From the NCBI RefSeq assembly GCF_008632335.1, contig NZ_VWXX01000030.1:1-48989 (forward strand): a DNA stretch of 48,989 bases. The letters run 5' to 3'. The stretch's first letter is position 1; each line of letters opens with the position of its first letter. The notes under the pieces are model-generated. The model was not told the DNA's origin. It searched no databases and was given only the letters and a program-made list of their open reading frames with translations. This stretch comes from Thiohalocapsa marina (GTDB lineage: Bacteria > Pseudomonadota > Gammaproteobacteria > Chromatiales > Chromatiaceae). The position numbers were made by a program, and so were the translations under genes. This document shows, piece by piece, positions 19,876-29,056 of the stretch.

Positions 19876-20492
19876 TCCCCAGCATCGTGGGGATAGAGCC
19901 ATTGGCTGAGGTGCTGCTGGACAGCTTCAAGGCCGAGGCGGCTGGTGGCGGAGAAGGGTTCGATGTGGGCGTCGATGGTCCAGTCTTGGTCGACGGCGCG
20001 CCGGACCTGCAGCAGGGTCTGCTGGACCGCGCCGCGCTTGAGTTTGTCGGCCTTGGTCAACAGCAACAGCATCGGCAGGCGGGCGGCTTCCCCCCAGTCG
20101 AGCATCTGGCGGTCGAAGTCCGTCAGCGGATGACGGATGTCCATCACCACCACCAGCCCCTGGAGAACGGTGCGCTGCTGCAGATAGCGGCCCATCAGGG
20201 CCTGCCATGCCTCCTTGACGCTCTTGGAGACCCGCGCGAAGCCGTAGCCCGGCAGGTCCACCAGCCGGCGTTCGTCGTCCAGGGCGAAAAAGATCAACTG
20301 CTGCGTCCGGCCCGGTGTCTTGCTGGTGCGTGCCAGGCGGGTCTGGTGGCAGAGGGCGTTGATGGCACTGGACTTGCCGGCGTTGGAGCGCCCGGCGAAG
20401 GCCACCTCGCGGCCGCTGTCCGGCGGCAGGTCGCGCAGGCTGGAGGCGGCGGTGAGGAAGGCCGCGCGCTGGAACCGGGCTTGCATGGTCAT
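19848..20492 (-). CDS. engB: Ribosome-biogenesis GTPase EngB (YihA/YsxC)
   Basis: Essential GTPase acting in 50S subunit assembly and cell division. The 214-residue protein shows G1 GRSNAGKSS (34-42), the G2 Thr in KTPGRTQ, G3 DLPGYG (79-84), G4 TKADK (146-150) and G5 FSATSRLG. The domain normally ends soon after the HLSQWL seen at about 194-199; the remaining 14-15 residues ([14 protein letters not shown]) are encoded by a mobile-element-like motif and look like an acquired tail. Its ATG overlaps the moaC stop as ATGA, so it is translationally coupled to moaC. Confidence 0.95.
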   Translation of the reverse strand: MTMQARFQRAAFLTAASSLRDLPPDSGREVAFAGRSNAGKSSAINALCHQTRLARTSKTPGRTQQLIFFALDDERRLVDLPGYGFARVSKSVKEAWQALMGRYLQQRTVLQGLVVVMDIRHPLTDFDRQMLDWGEAARLPMLLLLTKADKLKRGAVQQTLLQVRRAVDQDWTIDAHIEPFSATSRLGLEAVQQHLSQWLYPHDAGDNSGDSTLY

Positions 20493-21010
20493 GTCGACTC
20501 CTCGGGCGACAGGAGGGGCTCAGGCGACTGCGACGACGGCCGCCGCCAGTGCCCCGATCGGCCGCCGGACTTCTCCAGCAGGCCGACGGCGTCGATGCAC
20601 ATGCCGCGGTCGACCGCCTTGCACATGTCATAGATGGTGAGCAGCGCCACCTGCACGGCGCACAGGGCCTCCATTTCGACACCGGTGCGGCCTCGCGTCT
20701 CCACCGCCGCGCGGCAGCGGACCGCCCCCTGGGGCCGATCGACCTCCAGCGCCACGTCGATGTGGGTCAGCGCCAGCGGGTGGCACAGCGGGATCAGGTC
20801 AGCAGTGCGCTTGGCCCCCATGATCCCCGCAAGACGCGCGATTCCCAGCACGTCGCCCTTGGCATGCTCGCCCGCGGCGATCATGTCCAGTGTACGCCCC
20901 TGCATCCGGATCACGCCCTCCGCCACAGCCCGGCGATGGCTGATCTCCTTGGCGCCGACGTCGACCATGTGCGCATCGCCGGCGGCATTGAAGTGGGTCA
21001 GTTCCGACAT
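20489..21010 (-). CDS. moaC: Cyclic pyranopterin monophosphate synthase
   Basis: Second enzyme of molybdenum cofactor synthesis, converting the MoaA product to cyclic pyranopterin monophosphate. The 173-residue protein matches E. coli MoaC from its first residues ([18 protein letters not shown]), with [43 protein letters not shown] and [10 protein letters not shown], which hold the catalytic Lys/Asp/His residues. The C-terminal 15-20 residues are a Ser/Pro/Glu extension. The ATG at 21010 is chosen by homology and a GGAGGG site, although an ATG at 21037 overlaps the preceding stop codon. Followed by engB with a 4-base overlap; no other moa genes are nearby. Confidence 0.96.
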   Translation of the reverse strand: MSELTHFNAAGDAHMVDVGAKEISHRRAVAEGVIRMQGRTLDMIAAGEHAKGDVLGIARLAGIMGAKRTADLIPLCHPLALTHIDVALEVDRPQGAVRCRAAVETRGRTGVEMEALCAVQVALLTIYDMCKAVDRGMCIDAVGLLEKSGGRSGHWRRPSSQSPEPLLSPEEST

Positions 21011-21033
21011 ACCGCGAGTCCCTCCTTCGCCCA

Positions 21034-22023
21034 TCATCCGTCACCCTCGGCCTTCAGGCTCAGCCGCCGCCAGCGCTCCGCCGTCTCGATGGCAGCGTAA
21101 TCGCCCACGCCACCGGTGTAGGCCTTGGGGCCGTCCTGCGGGCGTCGACGGAAGCGGCGGTAGGGCCACAGATACTGCTCCGGACAGACGGCGATGCATT
21201 GCTCGATGCCGCGATTCAGCGCCGCCGCAGCGATGGCATCGTCCACGCTGTCGATGCCTTCCGGCGCCGGCAGGCAGTGCACGCGGTACCCCGCCGCCCA
21301 GGGCAGGCGCTCGGCGAACATGAAGATCACTCGCGCACCGCTCTTGCGCGCCAGCCGGTTCACCAGCACCATGGTCCAGGCGGGCAGGCCGAACAGCGGC
21401 GCAAAGGCCGCCCCCTTGCTGGCGCGAGGCTCCTGATCCGGCAGGATGCCGGCATACTCCCCCCGGGCGAGCCCCTGCACCAGCGAGCGGATGCCGCGAC
21501 CGGTGATGGGCGCCAGGGTTGCCCCGCTGCGATTGCGCGCGGCGACGATGAGGTCGTCCAGGTACTGTTGCGGCTTGTAGAAGATGGTGGTCGGCCCTTG
21601 CGCCGCCAGATGCAGCCCCGCCAGCTCCCAGGCCCCCAGATGGGGCGAGAGCACGATCAGCCCCTCACCGTCGCGACGCTGCAGCAGCTCGGCGCCGCGC
21701 ACCTCGCGCACCAGGCCCAGCACCTGGTCGCTCGGGCGCAGCCACAGCCGGGCTAGCTCCAGATAGGTCTTGCCGAACTCGCGCAGACAGCGATTGCGCA
21801 GGCGGATCTTCTGCCGCGCCGGCAGCTGCGGGTAGCACAGGCTGATGTTGATCAGCGCATTGCGCCGCTGTCGGTTCGGCAGCAGGATCACGCCCCAGCC
21901 CACCAGCACGCCCAGGCCGTGCAACACCGCCAGGGGCAGATGCGACAGGCCGCCCAGCAGCGCCCGCAGCAGACGCTCCTGGTGCTGTTTCGTGCGCGTG
22001 TCTCGCCGTTCAGGCCCGCTCAT
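21034..22023 (-). CDS. LpxL/HtrB-type lipid A acyltransferase
   Basis: A 329-residue inner-membrane lysophospholipid-acyltransferase-family protein, probably adding a secondary acyl chain to lipid A. An N-terminal membrane segment (about 30-48, [16 protein letters not shown]) precedes the catalytic HX4E motif in SPHLGAWE, followed by [26 protein letters not shown] and the C-terminal [13 protein letters not shown], all typical of LpxL/LpxM. Which acyl position it serves cannot be told. AGGAG lies before the ATG. It is the first gene of the minus-strand lpxL-moaC-engB unit and divergent from the rhodanese gene. Confidence 0.88.
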   Translation of the reverse strand: MSGPERRDTRTKQHQERLLRALLGGLSHLPLAVLHGLGVLVGWGVILLPNRQRRNALINISLCYPQLPARQKIRLRNRCLREFGKTYLELARLWLRPSDQVLGLVREVRGAELLQRRDGEGLIVLSPHLGAWELAGLHLAAQGPTTIFYKPQQYLDDLIVAARNRSGATLAPITGRGIRSLVQGLARGEYAGILPDQEPRASKGAAFAPLFGLPAWTMVLVNRLARKSGARVIFMFAERLPWAAGYRVHCLPAPEGIDSVDDAIAAAALNRGIEQCIAVCPEQYLWPYRRFRRRPQDGPKAYTGGVGDYAAIETAERWRRLSLKAEGDG

Positions 22024-22106
22024 GCGTCCGCTCCTGTTCCGCCCTTGTATTCAAACCCGTCATCGTTGCAGAATCGGCGAAAAACGCCAACACCAAAGGA
22101 GCCCCC

Positions 22107-22535
22107 ATGAGTGACCCAATCCCCAAGGAACTGACCCCGCAGCAGGCCTACCAGTTGATCGAGGACGACCCCCGGGCTGTGCTGGTAGACATCCGCTCGA
22201 GCATGGAATTCCTGTTCGTCGGCCATCCCAAGGGGGCAGTGCATGTGCCCTGGATCGACGAGCCCGACTGGACGGTGAACCCGGATTTCGTCACCGAGAT
22301 CCGCAAGCTGCTGCTCGGCGGCGCCACCTGCAGCAAGGACGGCCCGTGCGCGCCGGTGGTGCTGATCTGCCGCAGCGGAAAGCGCTCCCTGGAGGCCGGC
22401 AAGGCCCTGCTGAGCAACGGCTTCAGCAATGTCTACCACGTGGACGAGGGCTTCGAGGGCGAACTGGACGAGCATCACCACCGCAGCACCGTCGGCGGCT
22501 GGCGATTCCACGGCCTGCCCTGGGAGCAGTGCTGA
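22107..22535 (+). CDS. Rhodanese-domain sulfurtransferase
   Basis: A 142-residue single-domain rhodanese without a signal peptide. The active loop is ICRSGKRS, with the persulfide-carrying Cys, followed by SLEAGKALLSNGFSNVYHVDEGFEG; the N-terminal half has VLVDIRSSMEFLFVGHPKGAVHVPW. A CSKDGPC stretch before the active loop holds two further cysteines that could be redox-active or metal-binding. The start has an AAAGGAG site, and TTGTAT-18-CAGAAT (22045-22074) could be its promoter. It is convergent with iscR, where iscS would be expected on the iscR strand in relatives. Confidence 0.87.
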   Translation: MSDPIPKELTPQQAYQLIEDDPRAVLVDIRSSMEFLFVGHPKGAVHVPWIDEPDWTVNPDFVTEIRKLLLGGATCSKDGPCAPVVLICRSGKRSLEAGKALLSNGFSNVYHVDEGFEGELDEHHHRSTVGGWRFHGLPWEQC

Positions 22536-22556
22536 ACAGCGACCGGCCTGCCCGTG

Positions 22557-23075
22557 TCAGGTGTGCAGGCTGGCGTCGTCCCGCGATGGCTTGATCGGCA
22601 CCGCCACCGCTGCGGCGGACCGGGCGCCGCCGGCCCGCCGACGCGGTTCGGCGCTGGCTTCGGCTTCATGATCCGGCCGACGGTCCACCAGGTCCTGCAC
22701 GCTGATGTGGCTCAGGTAGTCGTGGATACGTTCACTCAGGTCCATCCACAGGCCATGGGTCAGGCAGGGGCCGGAGTCCTTGCAGTTGCCCTCGCCCCCG
22801 CAGCGGGTAGTGTCGATGTTCTCGTCCACCGCGGTGATCACCGCCGCGATGCTGATGGTCGACGCCTCCCGTGCCAGATGATAGCCGCCGCCCGGACCCC
22901 GCACACTGGCCACCAGGCCGCGCTTGCGCAGCTTGGCAAACAGCTGCTCCAGGTACGACAGGGAGATGCCCTGGCGATCGGCAATGTCCGCCAGCGAGAT
23001 CGGACCCTGGCCGCCGTGGATCGCGAGGTCGAGCACGGCGGTGACCGCATAGCGGCCCTTGGTCGTGAGGCGCAT
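22557..23075 (-). CDS. iscR: Iron-sulfur cluster regulator IscR
   Basis: Rrf2-family transcription factor that senses [2Fe-2S] status. From the ATG at 23075 it has 172 residues and follows E. coli IscR closely: [45 protein letters not shown], and cluster ligands Cys92, Cys98, Cys104 and His107 at the same positions as E. coli. The tail after about residue 140 is Ala/Arg-rich and longer than usual. Unlike in most gammaproteobacteria, iscSUA-hscBA-fdx do not follow: the next gene is a convergent rhodanese 21 bases away. An IscR-type site overlaps its own promoter. Confidence 0.95.
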   Translation of the reverse strand: MRLTTKGRYAVTAVLDLAIHGGQGPISLADIADRQGISLSYLEQLFAKLRKRGLVASVRGPGGGYHLAREASTISIAAVITAVDENIDTTRCGGEGNCKDSGPCLTHGLWMDLSERIHDYLSHISVQDLVDRRPDHEAEASAEPRRRAGGARSAAAVAVPIKPSRDDASLHT

Positions 23076-23112
23076 TGGCTGAAGTTCCTCCGGGCGCACC
23101 AAATCTGACGGA

Positions 23113-23145
23113 ATGCTACGATACCTGACCGATATCATCAATTTT
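23113..23145 (-). promoter_or_regulatory. iscR promoter overlapped by a type-1-like IscR box
   Basis: On the minus strand TTGATG (23141-23136) and TAGCAT (23118-23113) are 17 bases apart. The plus-strand reading 23121-23145, ATACCTGACCGATATCATCA plus ATTTT, matches the left half (ATAxYTGAC) of the E. coli type-1 IscR site and more loosely the right half. The geometry implies negative autoregulation, as in E. coli. Confidence 0.55.
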
Positions 23146-23257
23146 TCCTCGACCTGCGTGGTCAAGCGCGTCCATCGCAGGCTCACGCCGGCCCCGCCAG
23201 GCGTGATAGTCTTGCAGGGTACGTCCCGCATGGGTCCATCAGATGCAGCCGAGTACC

Positions 23258-23662
23258 ATGAACGAAGAGACCAAAGCGCTGACCGAAACCATCGCCAACC
23301 GCCTGCGCACCGCCCGCGCCGCCACTGGCCTGAGCCTGAAGCAACTGTCCGACAAGACCCAGGGCAGGCTGACCAAGTCGCGCATCAGCAACTACGAGCA
23401 GGGCCTGCGACGCCTGCGCATCGAGTCCGCCGAGATCCTGGCGCAGGCCCTGGGCAACGTCACCACCGCCCACCTGCTGTGCCTGGACGAGGGCGAGCTC
23501 CGGCTCAACGACGAAGAGCAACGCCTGCTCGAGGTATACCGCTCGGCGGATGAACTCGGCCGCGCGACCATCATGGGCGTTGCCGACCATGAGTATCGCC
23601 TGATCGCCGGGCGCCCGCGTCGGGGACGTCCCCGCGGTCGGGCCGCCAGCCGGGCCGCCTGA
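23258..23662 (+). CDS. XRE-family helix-turn-helix protein
   Basis: A 134-residue DNA-binding protein. An HTH_3 domain spans about residues 8-65 ([40 protein letters not shown]), followed by an acidic helix and a very basic tail ([10 protein letters not shown]) that may add DNA or RNA affinity. Starts at 23243 and 23258 are both possible; neither has a strong ribosome site. It interrupts the iscR-cysE neighbourhood on the opposite strand. Target genes are unknown; it could act on the adjacent iscR or cysE, which is inference from position only. Confidence 0.78.
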   Translation: MNEETKALTETIANRLRTARAATGLSLKQLSDKTQGRLTKSRISNYEQGLRRLRIESAEILAQALGNVTTAHLLCLDEGELRLNDEEQRLLEVYRSADELGRATIMGVADHEYRLIAGRPRRGRPRGRAASRAA

Positions 23663-23722
23663 GATCAGCCGCGAGCACCGAAGTCTCGCTTGCAACAGGG
23701 ATCGAACGACAGCCTCGGCGCG

Positions 23723-24535
23723 TCAGCCCGCCGCGGGCTTTCCGCCCCTGGTTTTGTCCGCGGTGTCCGCGCCCTGCGCCGCCGGCAGCGCCGGGTCGAT
23801 GCTGCAGTCGTCCAGGTCGTCCAGGTGCTCGAAGTGGCGCGTGATGCCGCGTTCCTCCAGCGCCCGCGACAGGGCCTCCATGCGCCGATCCATGATGTGG
23901 ATATGGTCCAGCATGCGGTTGATGGCATCCGCCACCGGGTCCGGCGCATCGCGCACCGCGCCATAGGCATCGAAGCCGATGCGCTTGGCAGTGTCCGCGC
24001 GCCGCTGCATCGCCGCATCCGCCCGGTGCTCGATCACCCGCCCGGGCACGCCCACCACGGTACCCCCCGGCGGCACCGCCTTCACCACCACGGCATTGGA
24101 GCCGATACGGGCCCCGTTGCCGATCTCGATCGGCCCCAGCACCTTGGCCCCGGCGCCGACTACCACATCGCATCCCAGCGTCGGATGCCGCTTGCCCTTC
24201 TGCCAGGTGGTGCCGCCCAGGGTCACGCCGTGGTACAGGGTGCAGTCGTCACCCACCACCGCCGTCTCGCCGATGACCACGCCCATGCCATGGTCGATGA
24301 AGAACCGCCGGCCGATCTGCGCCCCCGGGTGGATCTCGATGCCGGTGAACAGGCGCGCGATGTTCGACAGCATGCGCGCCGGCCACTTCAGCCCGCGGCG
24401 CCACAGCGCATGGCTGAGCCGATGGGTCAGTACCGCATGCAGGCCCGGATAGGTGGTCAGGATCTCGAAGGCATTTCGGGCCGCCGGATCGCGATCGAAC
24501 ACGCTGCGGATATCCTCCCGAAGCCGACCAAACAT
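23723..24535 (-). CDS. cysE: Serine O-acetyltransferase
   Basis: Transfers acetyl from acetyl-CoA to serine, giving O-acetylserine for cysteine synthesis. The 270-residue protein has the short EpsC/CysE N-terminal helical part, then left-handed beta-helix hexapeptide repeats ([60 protein letters not shown]) with the catalytic Asp/His region HGMGVVIGE. The C-terminal 70 residues after the beta helix are an Asp/Ala-rich extension. CysE beside iscR is the usual arrangement where cysteine supplies sulfur to IscS. Confidence 0.95.
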   Translation of the reverse strand: MFGRLREDIRSVFDRDPAARNAFEILTTYPGLHAVLTHRLSHALWRRGLKWPARMLSNIARLFTGIEIHPGAQIGRRFFIDHGMGVVIGETAVVGDDCTLYHGVTLGGTTWQKGKRHPTLGCDVVVGAGAKVLGPIEIGNGARIGSNAVVVKAVPPGGTVVGVPGRVIEHRADAAMQRRADTAKRIGFDAYGAVRDAPDPVADAINRMLDHIHIMDRRMEALSRALEERGITRHFEHLDDLDDCSIDPALPAAQGADTADKTRGGKPAAG

Positions 24536-24608
24536 ACTGCATACTCCATTTCCATCAGAGAAATATGGATTTGTCGGCCATCTCGCCGGAAATCCGCCTC
24601 TTCTCCTA

Positions 24609-25460
24609 TCAGCGCATGAACCGCCCGGGCGCCTTGCGCCCCTGTGCCGCCGACAGTATACCGCGCAGGATGTTCAGCTCGGTGTGGTCCGGCCGGGCGC
24701 GGTTGAACAGCCGACGCAGCCGGCGCAGCAGCCGTTTCGACTGATCAGGATCGGCAAAGCCGATGCCCACCAGGGTCTCGCGCAGATGGGTGTAGAAGCC
24801 CTCCATCTCGTCGGCCGTCGCCGGCGGCTCACCGGTCGGCGCCTGCGTGATCGCACCGGTGCCGGTCCCGGTTCCGGCAGCCACTGCATCAGCGGCGTGG
24901 TTCAGCCAGCTGCGACGGATCTCGTAGGCGAACACCTGGGCGGCGGCACCGATGTTGAGCGAGCTGAAGGCCGCATCGCTGTCGATGTGCGCCAGGTAGT
25001 GGCACAGGCCCAGTTCATCGTTGGTCAGCCCCGAGCTCTCGCGGCCGAACACCAGCGCCACGTCGCCTTGCAGGGCCTCGTGCACCAGCCGCTGGCCGCA
25101 GGCGGCGGGATCCAGCTGCGGCCACTCCACCGAGCGCAACCGCGCGCTGGAGCCCACCACCAGCCGGCAACCGGTCAGGGCCTGGGCCAGCTCCTGATGC
25201 ACGCCGGCCCGGGCCAGCAGGTCATCGGCGCCGGACGCACGCGCCACCGCCTCGGCATCCGGCAACCGCCGCGGCCGCACCAGCTCCATGCGTGCCAGGC
25301 CCATGGTCTTCATGGCCCTGGCCACGGCGCCGATGTTGCCGCTGAGGCTGGTCTCCACCAGCACGAAGCGGATGCGCGCCAACGGCGACTGCGCAGTTCG
25401 ATCCATATTGGAAGCCGGTTCGGAAGCCGGTTCGGAAGCGGGCTCGGGCGAATGACTCAT
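24609..25460 (-). CDS. trmJ: tRNA (cytidine/uridine-2'-O-)-methyltransferase TrmJ
   Basis: SPOUT-class enzyme that 2'-O-methylates position 32 of tRNAs. The 283-residue protein shows [52 protein letters not shown] and the knot-forming [16 protein letters not shown]. An internal Gly/Thr-rich linker carries GTGTGTGA-type residues before the C-terminal helix pair. The chosen ATG at 25460 gives an N-terminal tail with three SEPA repeats encoded by near-perfect 12-base tandem repeats; the domain itself starts near the ATG at 25406. Divergent from suhB, as in other gammaproteobacteria. Confidence 0.94.
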   Translation of the reverse strand: MSHSPEPASEPASEPASNMDRTAQSPLARIRFVLVETSLSGNIGAVARAMKTMGLARMELVRPRRLPDAEAVARASGADDLLARAGVHQELAQALTGCRLVVGSSARLRSVEWPQLDPAACGQRLVHEALQGDVALVFGRESSGLTNDELGLCHYLAHIDSDAAFSSLNIGAAAQVFAYEIRRSWLNHAADAVAAGTGTGTGAITQAPTGEPPATADEMEGFYTHLRETLVGIGFADPDQSKRLLRRLRRLFNRARPDHTELNILRGILSAAQGRKAPGRFMR

Positions 25461-25583
25461 GGCGATACACCTGCTGGGACCAACGTCGTTGCCATTGTCA
25501 GGCATCGCCGGCCGCGACGCATCCGGTTCCGATCAATTGCCCCGGCCCTTCCACCACGGCGGCGCTTGGAGTATCGTTGCGCC

Positions 25584-26381
25584 ATGTCAGCGATGCTAAA
25601 TATTGCCGTGCGTGCCGCACGGGCCGCCGGGCGCGTCACCATGCGCTATTTCGACCGGATCGACACGGTCAAGGTCGTCAGCAAGAGCCGCAACGACTTC
25701 GTCACCGATGTCGACCGCGCCGCCGAGATCGCCATCATCCAGGAGTTGCGCGGCAAGTTTCCGGATCACGCCATCCTGGCGGAAGAGAGCGGCAGCCACG
25801 GCGGCAACGAGTTCGAGTGGATCATCGACCCGCTGGACGGCACCACCAACTATGTGCACGGTTTTCCGCAGTGGTCCGTCTCCATCGGGCTACGGGTGCG
25901 CGGGCGCATGGAACTGGGGGTGGTCTACGACCCGCTGCACGAGGAGCTCTTCACCGCCGAGCGCGGCGGCGGTGCCAAGCTGAACGACCGCCGCATCCGG
26001 GTCAGTAGCCGCCGCGGACTGGAGGGCGCCCTCATCGGCACCGGCATCCCGTTTCGCGAACAGCACCACCTGGACCGCTACCTGGGCATGCTCAAGGCAC
26101 TGATCCAGGACACCGCCGGCATTCGTCGGCCCGGCTCCGCGGCGCTGGACTTCGCCTATGTCGCCGCCGGCCGGCTGGACGGATTCTGGGAGCTGGGCCT
26201 GTCGCCCTGGGACTTCGCCGCCGGCGCCCTGCTGGTGGCCGAGGCCGGTGGTACCGTCACCGACCTGTCCGGGGGCGATCGCTTCTTCGACACCTGCAAC
26301 GTCGTCGCTGGCGGACTCAAGGTCCACCGGGCCATGCTGGAGCGCCTGCGTCCGTTCGTCGATGCCGACCTGCCTGCCTGA
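25584..26381 (+). CDS. suhB: Inositol-1-monophosphatase SuhB
   Basis: Mg-dependent inositol monophosphatase that in E. coli also takes part in rRNA transcription antitermination. The 265-residue protein begins MSAMLNIAVRAARAAG, matching E. coli SuhB, and carries the metal site residues in LAEESG (about 65-70), IDPLDGTTNY (81-90) and WELGLSPWDFAAG near the C terminus. Length is normal. Open frame extends far upstream but that part is antisense to trmJ and cysE and is not coding. Divergent from trmJ with a 123-base gap. Confidence 0.95.
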   Translation: MSAMLNIAVRAARAAGRVTMRYFDRIDTVKVVSKSRNDFVTDVDRAAEIAIIQELRGKFPDHAILAEESGSHGGNEFEWIIDPLDGTTNYVHGFPQWSVSIGLRVRGRMELGVVYDPLHEELFTAERGGGAKLNDRRIRVSSRRGLEGALIGTGIPFREQHHLDRYLGMLKALIQDTAGIRRPGSAALDFAYVAAGRLDGFWELGLSPWDFAAGALLVAEAGGTVTDLSGGDRFFDTCNVVAGGLKVHRAMLERLRPFVDADLPA

Positions 26382-26499
26382 GCCGCAGACCAGGTTGCCG
26401 GGCCTGCAACGGTTGCGCTTTACCATGGCCAAATCCTGGCCATGCAGGCATAGTGCGCGACCGCACAGATTCCAACCCGACACCCAGGAGATCCGACCC

Positions 26500-27066
26500 A
26501 TGCGTACCCGCCCCATCGCCATCGCCGCCGTGCTCGCCGTCACCGCGCTGGCCGCCAATGCCGACACCGCCCGTGACGCACAGCAGGCCAGAGACCTGAT
26601 CAAGACCTTTGCCGGCACCCTCCAGGGCGAACTGCAAGCCGCCATGAAGGCCGGCGGCCCGGTCGAGGCCGTCAGCGTCTGCTCCGACCGTGCCCCCGCC
26701 ATCGCCGCCGAGCTGTCCGAGGCCTCCGGCTGGGACATCGGCCGCACCAGCGACAAACCCCGCAATGCGGCCAACAACACCCCCGACGCCTGGGAGCAGA
26801 AGGTGCTGCGCCAGTTCGCCGACCGCCAGCGCAACGGCGAGGCCGTCGCCGGCATGACCTATGCCGAGGTCATCCACGACGATGGCGGCAAGACCTACCG
26901 CTTCATGCAGGCCATCCCCACCGGCCAGGTCTGCCTGACCTGTCACGGCAGCGACATCGAGCCGGGGCTGGCCGAAGCCATCGATGCGGCTTATCCTGAC
27001 GACCGGGCACGCGGCTTCGCCCTGGGCGATCTCCGCGGCGCCTTCAGCCTTTCCAAGCCGCTCTGA
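26500..27066 (+). CDS. DUF3365 periplasmic haem protein
   Basis: A 188-residue exported protein. A signal peptide (MRTRPIAIAAVLAVTALAANA) is followed by a DUF3365/Tll0287-like sensor domain: VSVCSDRAPAIAAELS, GRTSDKPRNAANNTPDAWE, and a c-type haem attachment motif CLTCHG near residue 148 with QAIPTGQVCLTC upstream. Related domains bind haem c in the periplasm and are proposed redox or gas sensors; no output domain is attached here. The ATG has AGGAG nine bases upstream. A GCCCCC/GGGGGC hairpin (27073-27090) follows the stop codon. Confidence 0.88.
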   Translation: MRTRPIAIAAVLAVTALAANADTARDAQQARDLIKTFAGTLQGELQAAMKAGGPVEAVSVCSDRAPAIAAELSEASGWDIGRTSDKPRNAANNTPDAWEQKVLRQFADRQRNGEAVAGMTYAEVIHDDGGKTYRFMQAIPTGQVCLTCHGSDIEPGLAEAIDAAYPDDRARGFALGDLRGAFSLSKPL

Positions 27067-27072
27067 GCCACT

Positions 27073-27090
27073 GCCCCCTGAATCGGGGGC
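27073..27090 (+). terminator. Short GC hairpin after the DUF3365 gene
   Basis: Six-base stem GCCCCC/GGGGGC with a TGAATC loop, seven bases after the stop codon at 27066. No U-run follows, so termination strength is doubtful. Confidence 0.4.
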
Positions 27091-27181
27091 CGACTCGGTA
27101 CCGGATCGCCATCGCATCCGCATCGAATCACCAAGAGGGGCGCGGAGCGGGTTGATCACAAGCTGCCGCACCGGAGCCGCG

Positions 27182-27793
27182 ATGTCTGGCGATCGATACA
27201 ACGTGGTCTTTACCGGCGCGGTGTCGGCGGACACATCCGTCGACGCCGTTCGCCAGCACCTGCAGACACTGTTCAAGCTCAGCCCGGAACGGGCCGATCA
27301 CCTGCTCAGCGGTCGGCGGATCATCGTCAAGCGCGGCGTCGACGAGGCCACCGCCCGACGCTTCCAGCAGGCCTTTCAGGCCGCCGGCGCCGAGGCCCGG
27401 ATCGAGCCCGAGACCGCCTCCGACCAGCCAGCCGAGCAGCCGCCCGAACAGCCCCCTGACCAGCCGCCACCGCCCCCCGGGCTGGCACTGGCCCCCCTCA
27501 GGGCCCGACTGGACGACGACGGCGCGGACTGGCAGGGCGAGGACACCAGCGCGCCCGCGCCGACCGCCACCTGGGACACCAGCACGCTGCGCCTGGTGGA
27601 AGGCCACGACTGGACGCTGCAAGACTGCCAGCCGCCGCCACCGTCGCCCCCGGACATCGACATCAGCGGCCTCGCGCTCGAGCCCCTGCCGGAACCGACT
27701 CCGCAAGCAACCCCGGAAAAATCGGCAGAGCCTGAGGCAGCGTCGTCCGCTGCAACCGCTGCCGAACCATCAGCCAGACCACGAACCCCATGA
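27182..27793 (+). CDS. Uncharacterised protein with small N-terminal domain and Pro-rich tail
   Basis: A 203-residue protein not recognised beyond a compact N-terminal module (about 3-77): YNVVFTGAV, VRQHLQTLFKLSPERADHLL, RRIIVKRGVDEATARRFQQA, EARIEPE. I have seen this module at the start of other uncharacterised gammaproteobacterial proteins; it looks like a ferredoxin-like alpha/beta fold. The rest is low-complexity: QPAEQPPEQPPDQPPPPPG, then acidic and Ser/Ala/Pro stretches. No signal peptide or membrane segment. Its stop overlaps the start of the FAD oxidoreductase as ATGA, so the two are translationally coupled and may act together. The ATG at 27182 starts the conserved module; upstream frame is probably not coding. 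Confidence 0.65.
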   Translation: MSGDRYNVVFTGAVSADTSVDAVRQHLQTLFKLSPERADHLLSGRRIIVKRGVDEATARRFQQAFQAAGAEARIEPETASDQPAEQPPEQPPDQPPPPPGLALAPLRARLDDDGADWQGEDTSAPAPTATWDTSTLRLVEGHDWTLQDCQPPPPSPPDIDISGLALEPLPEPTPQATPEKSAEPEAASSAATAAEPSARPRTP

Positions 27794-29019
27794 CTCCGCA
27801 ACAGCATTCGCACATCGTCATCGGCGGCGGCATCAGCGGCATCAGCGCCGCCCACTATGCCACCCGCGCCGGCATCGACAGCCTGGTACTGGAACAGGAC
27901 ACACGCATCGGCGGTTGCATGCAGACCGCCATGTTCGACACCCTGGACGGATTCTGGATCGAGGCCGGCAGCCACAGCTGCTTCAACAGCTACGGCAACC
28001 TGATCGACATCCTGGAGCCCCTCGGCCTGCTGCCCCTGGCCACCGCCAAGGCCAAGCAGAGCTACGCCCTGTGGCGCGGCGGCAAGCGCAGTTCCATCTT
28101 CTCGGCACTGCACCTGGCGGAACTGCTGCGCTCGCTGCCGCGGCTGTTCACCCAGTCGAAGGCCGGCGCGAGCGTGGCCGAGTACTACGGCCGCGGGCTC
28201 GGCAGACGCAATTACCAGGACCTGTTCGGGCCGGCCTTCCGCTCTGTCATCTGCCAGCGCGCCGACGACTTTCCCGCCGAGGCCCTGTTCCGCAAGAAAC
28301 CGCGCCGCAAGGACGTGCTGCGCAGCTTCACCATGCCCGAAGGCCTGCAGCAGATCCCCCGCGCCATTGCCGAACGCAGCGGCATCGAGGTCCGCACCGG
28401 CCAAGGTGTCGAGGCCATCGAAACCGCCCCGGACAGCGCACAGCCCGGTTACATCCTGCGCCTCAGCGACGGCAGCCGGCTCGGCTGCCGGCACCTGACC
28501 CTGGCGGTGCCGCCGGACGTCGCCGCGCGACTGCTGCAGCCGCTGGCGCCGGAGGCCGCCGCCGTCATCAGTGACATCGGCGTGGTGGAGATCGACAGCC
28601 TGCTGCTGGCCTTTCCCAAAGACGCCCTGACCATCCCCGAACTGGCGGGCCTGATCAGCGTTGATGGCCCCTTCCTGTCCGCGGTGTCGCGCGACTTCCT
28701 GGCCGATCCGCGCTGGCGCGGCTTCGCCTTCCATTTTCCCGCCGACACCCTGGACGATGCGGCCCGCGTACAGGCCGCCTGCACCGCCCTGGACACCACG
28801 CCCGAGCAGGCCGCGGCCATCCGCCACACCCGCAACCGACTGCCCAGCCTGCGCAAGGGGCACGGCCAGCGCCTGCAGGCCCTGGACACCAGCCTGCAAG
28901 GCAGCCGCATCGGCGTGACCGGCAACTGGTTCCTCGGCGTCTCCATCGAAGACTGTGTCACCCGCAGCCGCCAGGAACACGTCCGCCGCTTCGGCGACGA
29001 CCTGCCCCGTCGCCAATAG
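27790..29019 (+). CDS. Protoporphyrinogen-oxidase-like FAD oxidoreductase
   Basis: A 409-residue flavoprotein of the amine oxidase/protoporphyrinogen oxidase group. The dinucleotide-binding [19 protein letters not shown] opens the protein, followed by [13 protein letters not shown] and the FAD-contact stretch [16 protein letters not shown]; the C-terminal [18 protein letters not shown] is the second FAD motif. The substrate-binding middle is divergent from HemY and HemG, so haem synthesis is only one option; carotenoid or amine oxidation are others. It overlaps the preceding gene by four bases. Neighbouring haem and iron-dependent proteins make a redox theme plausible (inference). Confidence 0.82.
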   Translation: MTPQQHSHIVIGGGISGISAAHYATRAGIDSLVLEQDTRIGGCMQTAMFDTLDGFWIEAGSHSCFNSYGNLIDILEPLGLLPLATAKAKQSYALWRGGKRSSIFSALHLAELLRSLPRLFTQSKAGASVAEYYGRGLGRRNYQDLFGPAFRSVICQRADDFPAEALFRKKPRRKDVLRSFTMPEGLQQIPRAIAERSGIEVRTGQGVEAIETAPDSAQPGYILRLSDGSRLGCRHLTLAVPPDVAARLLQPLAPEAAAVISDIGVVEIDSLLLAFPKDALTIPELAGLISVDGPFLSAVSRDFLADPRWRGFAFHFPADTLDDAARVQAACTALDTTPEQAAAIRHTRNRLPSLRKGHGQRLQALDTSLQGSRIGVTGNWFLGVSIEDCVTRSRQEHVRRFGDDLPRRQ

Positions 29020-29056
29020 GATCAGCACACGGGAAATCGACTCAAAGGAGCCTCAC

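Noticed and set aside
24453-25583. Upstream extension of the suhB frame
   Set aside because: Antisense to cysE and trmJ; the ATG at 25584 reproduces the E. coli SuhB start.
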